A stretch of 64,000 bases of DNA from Stigmatella aurantiaca DW4/3-1 (GCF_000165485.1 NC_014623.1:7830893-7894892); one strand, 5' to 3'. Counted from the stretch's first letter, positions 32,585 to 42,285 are shown. Numbers and translations: made by a program. Notes: generated by a model not told the origin, from the letters alone.

Positions 32585-33768
32585 GCGCCCCCGCCTTCCG
32601 CGCTCACTGGTCACTCGATCCGGACGTCCACTACCTCAACCACGGCGCGTATGGCGCGTGTCCCACCGCCGTGCTCCAGGTCCAGTCGGAGCTGCGCGCG
32701 CGATTGGAAGCCGGGCCCGTGCGCTTCTTCGTCCGCCAGTACGAGCGGCTGCTCGACGAGGCCCGTGCCACCCTGGCGGCCTTCCTGGAGGCCGGCGCGG
32801 AGGACCTCGCCTTCGTCAGCAACGCCACCTCGGGGGTGAACGCGGTGCTGCGCTCGCTGCGCTTTTCTCCCAGCGACGAGCTGCTCACCACCGATCACGA
32901 ATACAACGCCTCCCGCAACGCGCTGGACTGGGTCGCCAGCCGCACGGGCGCCCAGGTGGTGACCGCGAAGCTGCCTTGGCCCGCGCCCACGCCCGCCGCC
33001 GTGGTGGAAGCGGTGCTCTCCCGCGTCACGCCCCGCACCCGGCTGTTCCTCGTCGACCACATCACCAGCCAGACGGCGCTCGTTCTCCCCATCCGGGAGC
33101 TCGTCCAGGCCTTGCGCGAGCGCGGCGTGGAGACGCTGGTGGACGGCGCGCACGGCCCCGGGCAGGTGCCCTTGTCCCTCCAGGCCCTGGGCGCCGGGTA
33201 CTACACGGGCAACTGCCACAAATGGCTGTGTGCCCCCAAGGGTGCCGCCTTCCTCTATGTGCGGAAGGACCTTCAGGCGGACCTCAAGCCCCTCACGGTG
33301 AGCCATGGGCACAACTCCCCGCGAACGGACCGCTCCCGCTACCGGCTGGACTTCGATTGGACCGGAACGGATGACCCCACCCCCGCGCTCTGCGTTCCGC
33401 ACGCCCTGCGCTTCATGGAGGGCCTGCTGCCCGGCGGCTGGCCCGCGGTGATGGCGGACAACCGGGCCAAGGTCCTCGCGGCCCGCCGCCTGTTGTGCGA
33501 ACGCCTCGGGGTACAGCCCCACTGTCCGGAGGAGATGGTGGGCTCCCTGGCCACCGTGGCCCTCCCGGACGGGTTTCCCTCCCCCCCGCCCCCTCCCTTC
33601 TTCCTGGATCCCCTCCAGGACCGGCTCCTCTTCGAGCACCACTTCGAGGTGCCCATCATCGCCTGGCCCCGGCCGCCCCAGCGCCACCTCCGGTTGTCCG
33701 CTCAGCTCTACAACACCCACACGGAGTACCAACTCCTCGCGGAGACTTTGGAAGCGCTCTTGCGTTGA
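32581..33768 (+). CDS. Class V aminotransferase (isopenicillin-N-epimerase-like)
   Basis: 395-aa PLP enzyme of fold type I, class V. Markers: LNHGAYGACP at the N-terminus, SNATSGVNAVLRSL (phosphate-binding turn), VDHITSQTAL, VDGAHGPGQVPL (Asp that holds the pyridine nitrogen) and GNCHKWLCAPKGAAFLYV with the Schiff-base lysine. This is the CefD/isopenicillin-N-epimerase-like and cysteine-desulfurase-like branch; the substrate is unknown and no beta-lactam genes are here. Its ATG overlaps the tolB stop, which is unusual for a tol operon and implies co-expression. Confidence 0.9.
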   Translation: MSAPAFRAHWSLDPDVHYLNHGAYGACPTAVLQVQSELRARLEAGPVRFFVRQYERLLDEARATLAAFLEAGAEDLAFVSNATSGVNAVLRSLRFSPSDELLTTDHEYNASRNALDWVASRTGAQVVTAKLPWPAPTPAAVVEAVLSRVTPRTRLFLVDHITSQTALVLPIRELVQALRERGVETLVDGAHGPGQVPLSLQALGAGYYTGNCHKWLCAPKGAAFLYVRKDLQADLKPLTVSHGHNSPRTDRSRYRLDFDWTGTDDPTPALCVPHALRFMEGLLPGGWPAVMADNRAKVLAARRLLCERLGVQPHCPEEMVGSLATVALPDGFPSPPPPPFFLDPLQDRLLFEHHFEVPIIAWPRPPQRHLRLSAQLYNTHTEYQLLAETLEALLR

Positions 33769-33782
33769 GTAGTGTGGTGGCA

Positions 33783-34706
33783 ATGCCTCGCTTTGCCACC
33801 ATTGATGTGGGCACCAACTCCGTTCTTCTCCTCGTGGCGGACCGCACCCCGGAAGGCCGCTTCGTGCCCGTGCTCGAACGCGCCGAAATCACCCGCTTGG
33901 GCCGCGGGGTGGACCAGAACCGCCGCCTGTCCCAGGAGGGAATGGAGGCCACGCTCGAGGTCCTGACGGCCTTCGCCCAAGAGGCCCGCGCCCTGGGCGC
34001 CGAGGGCATCGCCGTCTCCGCCACCAGCGCCGCGCGAGACGCTCAGAATGGCCAGGAGTTCCTGGACGCCGCCCAGCAACGCGCGGGCGTATCGGTGGAG
34101 ATCATCTCCGGGCAGATGGAGGCCCAGCTCTCGTTCTCCTCGGTCCACATGGACTTCGCCCAGGAGACGGCGGGCCCCTTGCTCGTCATCGACATCGGCG
34201 GCGGCTCCACCGAGTTCATCTACGGAAACAAGGCCGGCAAGGTGGACTTCCGCGTCAGCCTTGACGTGGGCTCCGTCCGCATCACCGAGCGCTTCATCCA
34301 AAAGGATCCCCTCTCCTCCCGGGAGCGCGAGGCCATCACGTCCTTCTTGCAGACCTCCTTCTCCACCCTGCCCGCCCCGCCCCCGGCCTCGTCCTTGGTG
34401 GGCGTGGCGGGCACGGTGACCACCCTCTTCACGGTGCAGCACCGCATCGAGCCGTATGACGCCCTTCGCGTCCAGGGCGGCACCCTGCTGCGCTCCGAGG
34501 TGGAAGGGCTCGCGGACCAGCTCTGTGGCCTGCCGCTGGAGGCGCGCCGCGCCCTTCCCGGGCTACAGCCCAAGCGTGCCGACGTCATCCCCGCGGGGGC
34601 GCTCATCCTCCTGGAGGCCTTACGGGCCCTGAAGATCGACCGCTGCCGCGTGAGCGACCGCGGCTTGCGCTGGGGGCTGCTGGCACACCGCTTCGGAGCC
34701 GTCTGA
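33783..34706 (+). CDS. Ppx/GppA-family phosphatase
   Basis: 307 aa from the ATG at 33783 (MPRFATIDVGTNSVLLLVAD). ASKHA-fold exopolyphosphatase/guanosine pentaphosphatase family: FATIDVGTNS is phosphate loop 1, AVSATSAARDAQN the central motif, VIDIGGGSTEFIYG phosphate loop 2 and VGVAGTVTTL the adenosine-type motif. At about 300 residues it is the short form lacking the C-terminal HD-like domain of E. coli Ppx. Acts on polyphosphate or pppGpp; which one cannot be told. It is 14 bp behind the aminotransferase and 2 bp before the MFS gene. Confidence 0.9.
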   Translation: MPRFATIDVGTNSVLLLVADRTPEGRFVPVLERAEITRLGRGVDQNRRLSQEGMEATLEVLTAFAQEARALGAEGIAVSATSAARDAQNGQEFLDAAQQRAGVSVEIISGQMEAQLSFSSVHMDFAQETAGPLLVIDIGGGSTEFIYGNKAGKVDFRVSLDVGSVRITERFIQKDPLSSREREAITSFLQTSFSTLPAPPPASSLVGVAGTVTTLFTVQHRIEPYDALRVQGGTLLRSEVEGLADQLCGLPLEARRALPGLQPKRADVIPAGALILLEALRALKIDRCRVSDRGLRWGLLAHRFGAV

Positions 34707-34708
34707 CC

Positions 34709-35971
34709 ATGAGCCTCACCCCCGCGGTGGCTTCCCCCCCTGCGCCGGAGCCGTCCATCCGCGCAGGCTACGCGCTGTTCGTCCTCACCCTCATCAACCT
34801 GGTCAACTACCTCGACCGGTACATCGTCTCCAGCGCGCTGCCCGCCATCCAAGCCGAGTTCGGCATCAACAACACGCAGTCGGGCCTGCTCGGCACCGTT
34901 TTCATCGTGGTGTTCATGCTGGCCTCGCCCCTGGGCGGCTATCTCGGGGACAGGATTCCCCGCAAGCTGCTGGTGGCCGTGGGCGTCCTGTTGTGGAGCC
35001 TCGCCACGGGGGCCTCCGGACTGGCCTCCTCCTTCATTGCCCTGCTCGTGGCGCGTGCCTTCATCGGCATTGGAGAGGCGGGCTACGGGGCAGTCGCCCC
35101 CTCCATCATCTCGGACCTCTACCCCCGGGATCAGCGCACCCGGGTGCTCTCGTTCTTCTACATCGCCATCCCCGTGGGCGCGGCGATGGGTTACGGCTTG
35201 GGAGGGTGGCTCACGACGAGCTACTCCTGGCACGTGGCCTTCTACGCGGGCGGCGTGCCGGGGCTCATTTTGGGGTTCCTGGCCTTCTTCATGCCCGAGC
35301 CCCGGCGAGGGGCCATGGACGAGCCCGGGGCCCGGATCAAGATGCCCTTCAAGGAGGGCCTGGCGGGGCTGGCCAGCAACAAGGCCTTCTGGGCCACCAC
35401 CTTGGGCTACACGCTGATGACGTTCTCGATCGGCGGCCTGGGCTTCTGGATGCCCACCTACATGGAAAAGGCCCGGGGCATGCCAGGGGACAGGGCCAGC
35501 TTCCTCTTTGGCGCCATCACGGCCACGGCGGGCCTGCTGGGCACCTTGGCCGGGGGGTGGCTCGGAGACCGTCTGGACCGCAAGCGCGAAGGCGGTGGCC
35601 TGGGGATGTCCGGCGTGGGGCTGCTGCTCGCGGCGCCGTGCATGTTCGTGGCGGTCAACCTGGAATCGGAGCCGGCGATGTTCGCCACCATCGCCCTGGC
35701 GCAGTTCTTCATCTTCCTCAACAGCGGCCCCATCAACGCGGCCATCGTCAACTGCGTGCCGCCCGCGTTTCGCGCCTTCGCCATGGGGCTCAACGTGCTC
35801 TGCATTCACCTGCTCGGCGACGCCATCTCCCCCACGCTCATCGGGAAGGTCGCCGACCTGTCCAACCTCACCACCGCCATCGAATGGAATGCGCTGCCGG
35901 TGCTGCTCGGCGGCTTCGCGTTGCTGGTTGGCGCCAAGCTGTTTCGCGTGGCGTCGCCCCTGCCGCGTTGA
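34709..35971 (+). CDS. Spinster-like MFS transporter
   Basis: 420 aa with 12 predicted membrane helices. NYLDRYIVSSALPAIQAEFGI is the characteristic start of the Spinster/Spns branch; GGYLGDRIPRK is the MFS loop 2-3 motif and YGAVAPSIISDLYP the helix 4-5 region. Spinster homologues export sphingoid lipids or other amphipathic molecules in eukaryotes; substrates in bacteria are mostly unknown. Coupled to the phosphatase gene (start 2 bp after its stop), so part of one long tol-to-MFS transcription unit. Converges on a small secreted-protein gene. Confidence 0.88.
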   Translation: MSLTPAVASPPAPEPSIRAGYALFVLTLINLVNYLDRYIVSSALPAIQAEFGINNTQSGLLGTVFIVVFMLASPLGGYLGDRIPRKLLVAVGVLLWSLATGASGLASSFIALLVARAFIGIGEAGYGAVAPSIISDLYPRDQRTRVLSFFYIAIPVGAAMGYGLGGWLTTSYSWHVAFYAGGVPGLILGFLAFFMPEPRRGAMDEPGARIKMPFKEGLAGLASNKAFWATTLGYTLMTFSIGGLGFWMPTYMEKARGMPGDRASFLFGAITATAGLLGTLAGGWLGDRLDRKREGGGLGMSGVGLLLAAPCMFVAVNLESEPAMFATIALAQFFIFLNSGPINAAIVNCVPPAFRAFAMGLNVLCIHLLGDAISPTLIGKVADLSNLTTAIEWNALPVLLGGFALLVGAKLFRVASPLPR

Positions 35972-35986
35972 GGGGCCCACGGCCCC
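35972..35986. terminator. Small GC hairpin after the MFS gene
   Basis: GGGGCC-CAC-GGCCCC, a 6-bp stem with 3-nt loop, begins immediately after the MFS stop codon and lies between convergent genes. There is no T-run, so it is a weak terminator candidate. Confidence 0.35.
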
Positions 35987-35998
35987 CGTGAGGAGGGC

Positions 35999-36373
35999 CT
36001 ACCGGGCGCGGCAGACGCCGTCCACCCACTGGGGGCGCGGCCGCCGCGTCAGGCCGCAGTTGGACATGAGGCCCGCCGCCTCCTGCCAGGCTTTCTCGGC
36101 CTTCATCAAGGCATCGAGCCGGGTCTGAAGGGCCTTCGTGTCCGTCGTCCGCGAGCAGTAGACGACGAACTCGCGCGGGCCGCCGCAGGCCTTCTGGCCA
36201 AATCCCGCGACTTCACACTCCTCCACCTTCGAGCAGCCGTTCGGGTTCACCAGCGCCTTCGCCTCCTGGGCAAGCCGCTCCGCGTTCTGCCTCAGGGTCT
36301 TGACGTGCTCCGTCTCCGCCGGGCTCGCCCCCAGCACGAGTGCCACCCACGCATGGCCTGCCAGAACCTTCAT
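35999..36373 (-). CDS. Small Cys-rich secreted protein
   Basis: 124 aa. Short signal-like N-terminus (MKVLAGHAWVALVLGASPAE) and a mature helical domain with six Cys (GCSKVEEC, ACGG, YCSR, NCGL, VCRAR) in CxxxxC-type spacing that fits three disulphides. Family not recognised; the GCSKVEECEVAGFGQKACGG pattern recurs in small myxobacterial exported proteins as far as I recall. It has its own orientation against the MFS gene and is separated from the subtilase gene by that gene's terminator. Confidence 0.65.
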   Translation of the reverse strand: MKVLAGHAWVALVLGASPAETEHVKTLRQNAERLAQEAKALVNPNGCSKVEECEVAGFGQKACGGPREFVVYCSRTTDTKALQTRLDALMKAEKAWQEAAGLMSNCGLTRRPRPQWVDGVCRAR

Positions 36374-36393
36374 GACGTTCCTCCCGAATAAGA

Positions 36394-36430
36394 AAACGCG
36401 CTGGCGGGAGAGCTTCCCACCAGCGCGTTT
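36394..36430 (-). terminator. Rho-independent terminator of the subtilase gene
   Basis: AAACGCGCTGG (36394-36404) and CCAGCGCGTTT (36420-36430) form a perfect 11-bp stem with a further GGGA/TCCC pairing inside the loop. On the minus strand it is followed by TTTTCTTATTC. It lies about 100 bp after the stop of the 1918-residue protease gene. Confidence 0.8.
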
Positions 36431-36528
36431 CGAGAACCTGCTTACACCTCAGGGACCGGGCGGAATGCGCTTCTCCGCCCGGCATCCCCCAGGCCCCCCA
36501 CAGGGGGCACCTGGGGTTGCGTCAGACT

Positions 36529-39500
36529 TCAGGCCGCGAGCTGCCCGCGGCGCCGGCGTCCGAGCGCGTACTTCGCCAGGACCAGCAGCCCCAGGTAGAT
36601 GCTGGCGTCAGTGCCGGAGGTGGCGCTGCAACCCGAGTCGTCGTCATCGTCATCGCCACCACCATCGCCGCCACCGTCGCCGGTGGACGTCGTCGTGGTG
36701 TTGGTCTGCACCGACGCGGACAGGGTCTCGAGGGTCGCGTCCGTCACGGTGATGGTGTTCAAACCACCCGTGGCGAACTTCACCGTGAAGCTGGCCTTGC
36801 CGTCGGCGAACTGCACGTTGGCGGGGAAGGTCGCCGCCGCATCCGTGCTGGTCACCTTGGCCGCACCCGCGTACGGGGTGGCCACGTTGCGGTAGGCATC
36901 GTAAGCCGTGGCCGTGAGCGTCACGTCCGTACCCGCCGGGACGCTCGCGGGGAACGCCAGCTTGTAGGAGGCCGCCGCGGCCGGCGTCACCGTGAACGCC
37001 GCGCTCGTCGCGCTCTGGAACGTCGCGGCGCTCGCCCGCAGCGTGTAGCCGGTGCCGGCCTTGCGCAGCGAGAGGTCGTCGAACGTCGCCACGCCATTGA
37101 CCGTGGAGGCCGAGGTGGCACCCAGCAGCGGCACCCCCGTCGGGTTGACGCCGAGGTGCAGCGTCACGGTGTGCGCGCCGCCGGTGATGACCCGGCCCTG
37201 GGCATCCTGCAGCTCCACCTGAACCGCAGACAGCGTCTCGCCGGCCACGACGGTGCTCGGAGCAGCACGGAAGACCAGCTTGGTCACCGCCCCACCGTCA
37301 CCCGGGGCCACGTTGAAGCCCCTGCTCGTGTCCGGGTAGAGGCCGCTGGCGCCCGCCACCAGGGTGTAGTTGGAGCCCGCGCGATCCACCTCGAGGTCGT
37401 CGAAGACCGCCACGCCATTCACCGGGACGACCGTCGTGACGCCGTTCAGCGAGGCGCCGCTCGGGTTGCTGGCCAGCGCGATGGACACGGGGATCGTGGC
37501 CCCCGTCGAGAGGTTACCGAACTCGTCGTACAGGGTGACCTGCACGGCCGGGCTGATCGGCGTTCCCGCGGTGGTGTTGCTCGGCTGCACCGTGAAGAGC
37601 GCCCGGTACGGAGGCGCCGCGCCCAGATCGAACGGGCTGCTCACCGCCTTGGTGAGCGATCCCGAGGTCGCCGCCAGCGTGTAGCCAGCGCCAATCTTGG
37701 TGATCTTCAGGGTGCTGAAGGTGGCCACGCCCGCGACCGCCGCCACCGTGGTGGTCCCCGTCAGCGTCCCGCCGGCCGGATTGGCATCCAGCGCGATGGT
37801 GACGTTGGCCGTGGAGGTGGTGGTGTGTCCGAACTTGTCCTGCACGGCCACCTGCACCGGGGCCAGGATGCCCACGGGGCCGTTGGCGGGCTGCTGAATG
37901 AAGGCCAGCTTCGCCGCGGGACCCGGGACGACCGAGAACGCCGCGCTGGTGGCAGTCGCCCCTGCGATGCCCTCGACGGTGGCGGTCAGCGTGTAGCCAA
38001 CCCCCACCTTGTCGAGCGACAGCCCCGTGAAGGTGGCCACACCCGCGACCGCCGCCACCGTGGCGGTGCCGGTCAGGTTGGCACCCGTCGGGTTGTTGCC
38101 GAGCGCCACGGTGATCTTGTTCGTCCCGGTGGTCACCGCGTTGCCGAACGCATCCACCAGTCCGACCTTGACGGCCGGCGTGATGGACACACCCGCGCCC
38201 ACGTTGGTGGGCTGCACGGTGAACGTGATGCCCGCGGGAGCACCCGGGGTGACCGTGGTGCTGCCGTTGCCGGTGATGGACGAGGTCGACGTGTCCGTCG
38301 CGGTCACGGTCTGCTTGCCCAGGGTCTTGAACGTGATGCCCACGCCGCTCGCAACGCCCGCGGTGAAGGCCGTGTTGGCCGGGAGCACCGCCTGCGCATC
38401 CGAGCTCTGGAAGGACGCCGTGCCCGTGTAGCTGGTCGCCGTCTGGCCCACGGCATCCAGCGCCGTGACCGTGAAGGTGACCGGCGAGCCCGCCTGAGCG
38501 GTGGCCGGGAGGTCCGTGATCTTGTAGCTCACGGCCGGGCCCGGAGGAGGCGTGCTGGTGGTGCAGCTGGCGATGATGTCCGCGTTGAGGCGAACGTCGT
38601 CCACGTAGACACCCTCGTAGTTGTAGAGGTTGTCCGCGTAGAAGCGGAACGCGAACCACACCTTCTTGCCCGCCAGCGCCTTCAGGTTGACGGTGACCGC
38701 CTTGAGCGCGCCGTTGGCGCCCGTGTTCTGGGTCGTCCAGATGCGGATGGTCGAGTTGCTCCTGAGCGCGCCGTCATAGCCGCCCGCCGCGATGTACGGC
38801 TGGGTGGTGGACACCGTGTCGGAGATGGCCGTCCAGGGGCCATTGGCCGCCGTGGTGCTGTAGGCGAGGTACGCACCGTCGTAGTCCTTCTCGAAGGCGT
38901 ACCAGAGGTTGAACGTCATCTTGGCATCGGAGGCCAGGGCATCGATGTTGAACCCGTTGATGCTGGGGGACACCGAGCCGTTGCCGCCCAGCGACAGGGT
39001 GGCATCCGTGCTGATGGGGTAGGTGCCACCGCACGTGGTGCTCGCCGCGCCGAAGCGGTAGGCGCTGGTGGCCGACTGGTAGTGGCAGCCCGACACGAGG
39101 TTGATCGTGTTCGCGTTGCCCAGGGTCGCCGAGGCAATCCAGTACGCGGCCGCGTTCGCCGGACGGTTGCTGTCCAGGTCGTCGAAGAAGCGAGCGCCCG
39201 GGGTGATGACACCCGTGGGGGCAGCGGACTTCTCAACGGTGTTCGTCTCCTCGACCGGGGTCGCGGCCACGCCCGACTCCACGGCGCGGACCACGTAGTA
39301 GTAGGTGGTCCCCTGGGACAGGTTCGCCGTGTCCGAGAAGCTGGTGCCGGTAACGCCCGAGGCGATGCGGTTGGCACTGGACGGGGTGAAGCCCTGGATG
39401 GTGCTGCGGTAGATGCTGTAGCTCACCGTGCCGCCGCAGGCCGCGCTGCCCGCACCCCAGCTCACCGTGGTGCCGCAGGTGTCCGCCGCCGCGTTGGCCA

Positions 39501-42285
39501 CGGAGGACACGCCCGCGAACGTGGGAGGCAGCGTGCACACGCCGGTGGCGGTGACCGAGGCCTCGTTGGAGTTGGCCGACTCCGCGCACTCGACGCCGCG
39601 GACCACGTAGTAGTACGTGGTGCCGCCCGAGACGGTGGTGTCGGTGTAGGGAGACGCCGTCGCGGAGGCCAGACGGGTGTAGGGCCCGCCCGCCGTGGTG
39701 GCGCGGTAGATGGCGTAGCTGGCGGAGGTGTTCGTCGTCCAGCTCACGTCGATCTTGTTGTCGCCCGACACGGTGGCCGTCACGCCGGTGGGCACTTCGC
39801 CCGCGTCCGTGCAGCTGTTGTAGGCAACGAGCGCGAAGTCCTGGTCCAGCGCCGAGCCATTGGCCGGCACGCCGTCCGAGTTGATGTTCGCCGCCGTCAC
39901 CTTGATGGTGTAGTTGCCCGTCACGCCCGCGGGCAGGAACACGCTCTCGACGTTGTTGCGCTCATCCACCGTGCCACCCACGATGGAGACGCCCTTCTCG
40001 AAGACGTTTCCATTGTAGGTCTTGCCGCCCACGGTGACCGTGAGGTCCAGGTTGTTCTTCCACGCGCTGCCGCTCGTGGCGCCCGGCGCGTCCGTCCACG
40101 CCAGCGTCACGCGGAAGGGCTTGGTCGAATCCGAGATCGTCCCCTCGATGGTGCGGGTCTGACCCGTCGCGGTGAAGAGGTTCTCCGCCGTCTGGTCGGT
40201 CAGCAGACGCTGGGTGCCGTCAAAGGCGAAGCCCAGGTCCATCAAACCCATGCCCTGGCTGTTGGAGAAGAGGTTGTCGTTGGCCCCCGTCCCCGTCATG
40301 TAGCTGGCGGAGTTGAGCAGGTAGGCCTTCGTCATCGCCGCGCTGGGCGGCGTGATGCCCTTGTTGATGAAGTACTGGCGGACCAGCGCCGCGCCACCCG
40401 CCACTGCCGGGGTGGAGTGGCTGGTACCGGTCGAGGCCGAGTACCACTCCTGGCCGGCCGGGTGGAAGTCGCTGTTGTAGCCAGCGCACACGCCGGTGGC
40501 ATCGAAGCAGGGGTTCGCGTCACCCAGCGGCGAGGCCGGGGGGTTGGCGCGCTGGCCTTCGGTCTGGGCCACACCGCCCGAGACGTGGGTACCGGGCGCC
40601 ACGATGTCCGGCTTCTTGCGGCCGTCCGAGGTGGGGCCACGGCTGGAGAAGCCCGCCATGTCGCGCGCGGAGTCCGCCTCGTTGTCACCCGTGGAACACG
40701 CGTCCGCGCCACCGAAGGGGTGGACGTTCTCGGAAGCGCCGACCGTGATGATGTTCTTCGCGGTACCCGGGGTGCCGACCGTGTTCGCGGACGAGCCGGA
40801 GTTGCCCGCGGCGAACAGGATGACCATCTCCTGGTTGCCAGGCGTGGCGTGCGCCGAGCCTTCCGGCTGGGCATCGCGCACCAGCGCGTCGTAGGCCTGC
40901 GCATCCGCGGTGTACAGGTTGGAGCTGGCCCCCCAGCTGTTGCTGCTGACGCGCATGCCATCGTTGTAGGCGCGCGACTGGAGGTCCTCGTACACCGGAT
41001 CCGTGAAGCTGCCCGGGTCGAACACCACCGACGAGCCCACCTTCACGAAGGGCGCCACGCCCAGGCCGTAGGCAAAGCCCAGCGAGTCCGCGTGCGGCGC
41101 ACCGCTCTGGGCGACGTAGCCCATGACGATGTGCGAGTTCAGGGTACCGTGGCCGTCACAACCCTGGATGGTGCTGCCGGAGTTCGGCGTGCCTTCCAGG
41201 CGGTTGTAGGCGACGCGGCTGGTATTGCTGACATTGCCGCTGGCGTACAGGCCGAAGTGGTTGGGCGTCTGCGTGCCGTTGTCGAGGCCGCTGTCGCTCA
41301 CGTCCACGCCGAAGTCGGCGATCTGGGACGTGTTGAACCCCTTGGACTGGAGCCACGCCAGGTAGCCCGGGCCCGTGGGGCCGTTGCCGGTGAGCTGGCC
41401 GGCGAGGATCATGTCCTGCCGCTCGTCGACCTTCTTGGGCGTGAAGTACGGTTGAATGGAGATGACGTCCGGGCGCTCGGCAATTGCGAAGAGATCCTGC
41501 CGGGTCAGGTACGCCACCACGTTGACGTAGCCCTGGCTCTCACGGATCTTCCCACCGCGCGACTGCAGCTGGCGGATGAGCCCCAGCGTCGCCTCGTTCG
41601 CCTCGGCGTCCTTGACGAGCTGGACCTGGAAGGTCGGCGTCTCGGACTTGTAGGCGGTCGGGTCCAGCTTGAAGTCGTTCAGGTAGTCGCTGTTCCACTG
41701 GATGACGCGCGAGGTGCGGATGTGCGAGTCCAGCTTGTTCAGCGCCGCCGCATCCCCGTAGACGATGTACGCGTTGTTGGGGATGTAGGTGACAACCCGG
41801 ACGCCCGTCTGCTCGAGCTCCTTGTACCACTCGGGCTTCACGGGACCGGCGAACTGCACGATGTGCAGGCCCTTGCCGGAGGCCAGCGGCCGCATCCCAC
41901 GCAGGGACTGGCCATGCGCCGAAGCCGTGTTGATGACGCCGGCGTTCAGCAGGATGTCGTTGTAGTTGTCGCGAAGCTGCACATCAGACGACCCGGGCAG
42001 AGCGGCCAGCGTCTGATCATCGGCCTGCACGAGCTTGAAGGAGCCGTAGTCGCCAATTACCTGGAACTTGGCGCCGCTCTTCTCCAGCTGCATGGCCTGG
42101 GCCGCGCTGATCTGCACCTTGTGGGCAGACGCATCCGCCCGGTACCCCTCGGCCTGCTGGTGAGTGGAGGTGGTGTTGCTTGGCCCTTCGCAGGCCAGTG
42201 CCGCCATGATCCATACCGCTCCGAGCGTCTTCGCGCTGCGCGCACGAACGCCCGTTCCGAGCGGACGGGTTACTGATTTCGTCAT
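36529..42285 (-). CDS. Large secreted S8 subtilase with fibronectin/Ig-like repeats and MYXO-CTERM-like tail
   Basis: 1918 aa. N-terminal export signal ending MAALAC (possibly a lipobox), a pro-region of about 280 residues, and the S8 catalytic domain with D331 (DVSDSGLDNG), H379 (GCDGHGTLNSH), oxyanion N495 (FAAGNSG) and S622 (GTSHSTP). Two fibronectin-III-like units with paired Cys (TTYYYVVRGVEC, TTYYYVVRAVE) follow, then a jelly-roll-like segment (SLGGNGSVSPSINGFN) and at least six Big/filamin-like repeats sharing the pattern GVATFxxLxLxKxGxGYTLxA. The C-terminus is an Asp tract, GCS, a hydrophobic helix and RRRR, a MYXO-CTERM-type sorting signal with one Cys. Likely surface-anchored protease, perhaps in predation or matrix turnover. 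Monocistronic. Confidence 0.92.
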   Translation of the reverse strand: MTKSVTRPLGTGVRARSAKTLGAVWIMAALACEGPSNTTSTHQQAEGYRADASAHKVQISAAQAMQLEKSGAKFQVIGDYGSFKLVQADDQTLAALPGSSDVQLRDNYNDILLNAGVINTASAHGQSLRGMRPLASGKGLHIVQFAGPVKPEWYKELEQTGVRVVTYIPNNAYIVYGDAAALNKLDSHIRTSRVIQWNSDYLNDFKLDPTAYKSETPTFQVQLVKDAEANEATLGLIRQLQSRGGKIRESQGYVNVVAYLTRQDLFAIAERPDVISIQPYFTPKKVDERQDMILAGQLTGNGPTGPGYLAWLQSKGFNTSQIADFGVDVSDSGLDNGTQTPNHFGLYASGNVSNTSRVAYNRLEGTPNSGSTIQGCDGHGTLNSHIVMGYVAQSGAPHADSLGFAYGLGVAPFVKVGSSVVFDPGSFTDPVYEDLQSRAYNDGMRVSSNSWGASSNLYTADAQAYDALVRDAQPEGSAHATPGNQEMVILFAAGNSGSSANTVGTPGTAKNIITVGASENVHPFGGADACSTGDNEADSARDMAGFSSRGPTSDGRKKPDIVAPGTHVSGGVAQTEGQRANPPASPLGDANPCFDATGVCAGYNSDFHPAGQEWYSASTGTSHSTPAVAGGAALVRQYFINKGITPPSAAMTKAYLLNSASYMTGTGANDNLFSNSQGMGLMDLGFAFDGTQRLLTDQTAENLFTATGQTRTIEGTISDSTKPFRVTLAWTDAPGATSGSAWKNNLDLTVTVGGKTYNGNVFEKGVSIVGGTVDERNNVESVFLPAGVTGNYTIKVTAANINSDGVPANGSALDQDFALVAYNSCTDAGEVPTGVTATVSGDNKIDVSWTTNTSASYAIYRATTAGGPYTRLASATASPYTDTTVSGGTTYYYVVRGVECAESANSNEASVTATGVCTLPPTFAGVSSVANAAADTCGTTVSWGAGSAACGGTVSYSIYRSTIQGFTPSSANRIASGVTGTSFSDTANLSQGTTYYYVVRAVESGVAATPVEETNTVEKSAAPTGVITPGARFFDDLDSNRPANAAAYWIASATLGNANTINLVSGCHYQSATSAYRFGAASTTCGGTYPISTDATLSLGGNGSVSPSINGFNIDALASDAKMTFNLWYAFEKDYDGAYLAYSTTAANGPWTAISDTVSTTQPYIAAGGYDGALRSNSTIRIWTTQNTGANGALKAVTVNLKALAGKKVWFAFRFYADNLYNYEGVYVDDVRLNADIIASCTTSTPPPGPAVSYKITDLPATAQAGSPVTFTVTALDAVGQTATSYTGTASFQSSDAQAVLPANTAFTAGVASGVGITFKTLGKQTVTATDTSTSSITGNGSTTVTPGAPAGITFTVQPTNVGAGVSITPAVKVGLVDAFGNAVTTGTNKITVALGNNPTGANLTGTATVAAVAGVATFTGLSLDKVGVGYTLTATVEGIAGATATSAAFSVVPGPAAKLAFIQQPANGPVGILAPVQVAVQDKFGHTTTSTANVTIALDANPAGGTLTGTTTVAAVAGVATFSTLKITKIGAGYTLAATSGSLTKAVSSPFDLGAAPPYRALFTVQPSNTTAGTPISPAVQVTLYDEFGNLSTGATIPVSIALASNPSGASLNGVTTVVPVNGVAVFDDLEVDRAGSNYTLVAGASGLYPDTSRGFNVAPGDGGAVTKLVFRAAPSTVVAGETLSAVQVELQDAQGRVITGGAHTVTLHLGVNPTGVPLLGATSASTVNGVATFDDLSLRKAGTGYTLRASAATFQSATSAAFTVTPAAAASYKLAFPASVPAGTDVTLTATAYDAYRNVATPYAGAAKVTSTDAAATFPANVQFADGKASFTVKFATGGLNTITVTDATLETLSASVQTNTTTTSTGDGGGDGGGDDDDDDSGCSATSGTDASIYLGLLVLAKYALGRRRRGQLAA

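Noticed and set aside
36517-42276. A 1919-codon open frame on the plus strand, opposite the whole subtilase gene
   Set aside because: The minus strand has clear S8 catalytic motifs, repeats and a signal peptide. The plus-strand product is Arg/His/Gly-rich nonsense; such long antisense frames are usual in high-GC genomes with strong third-position bias.
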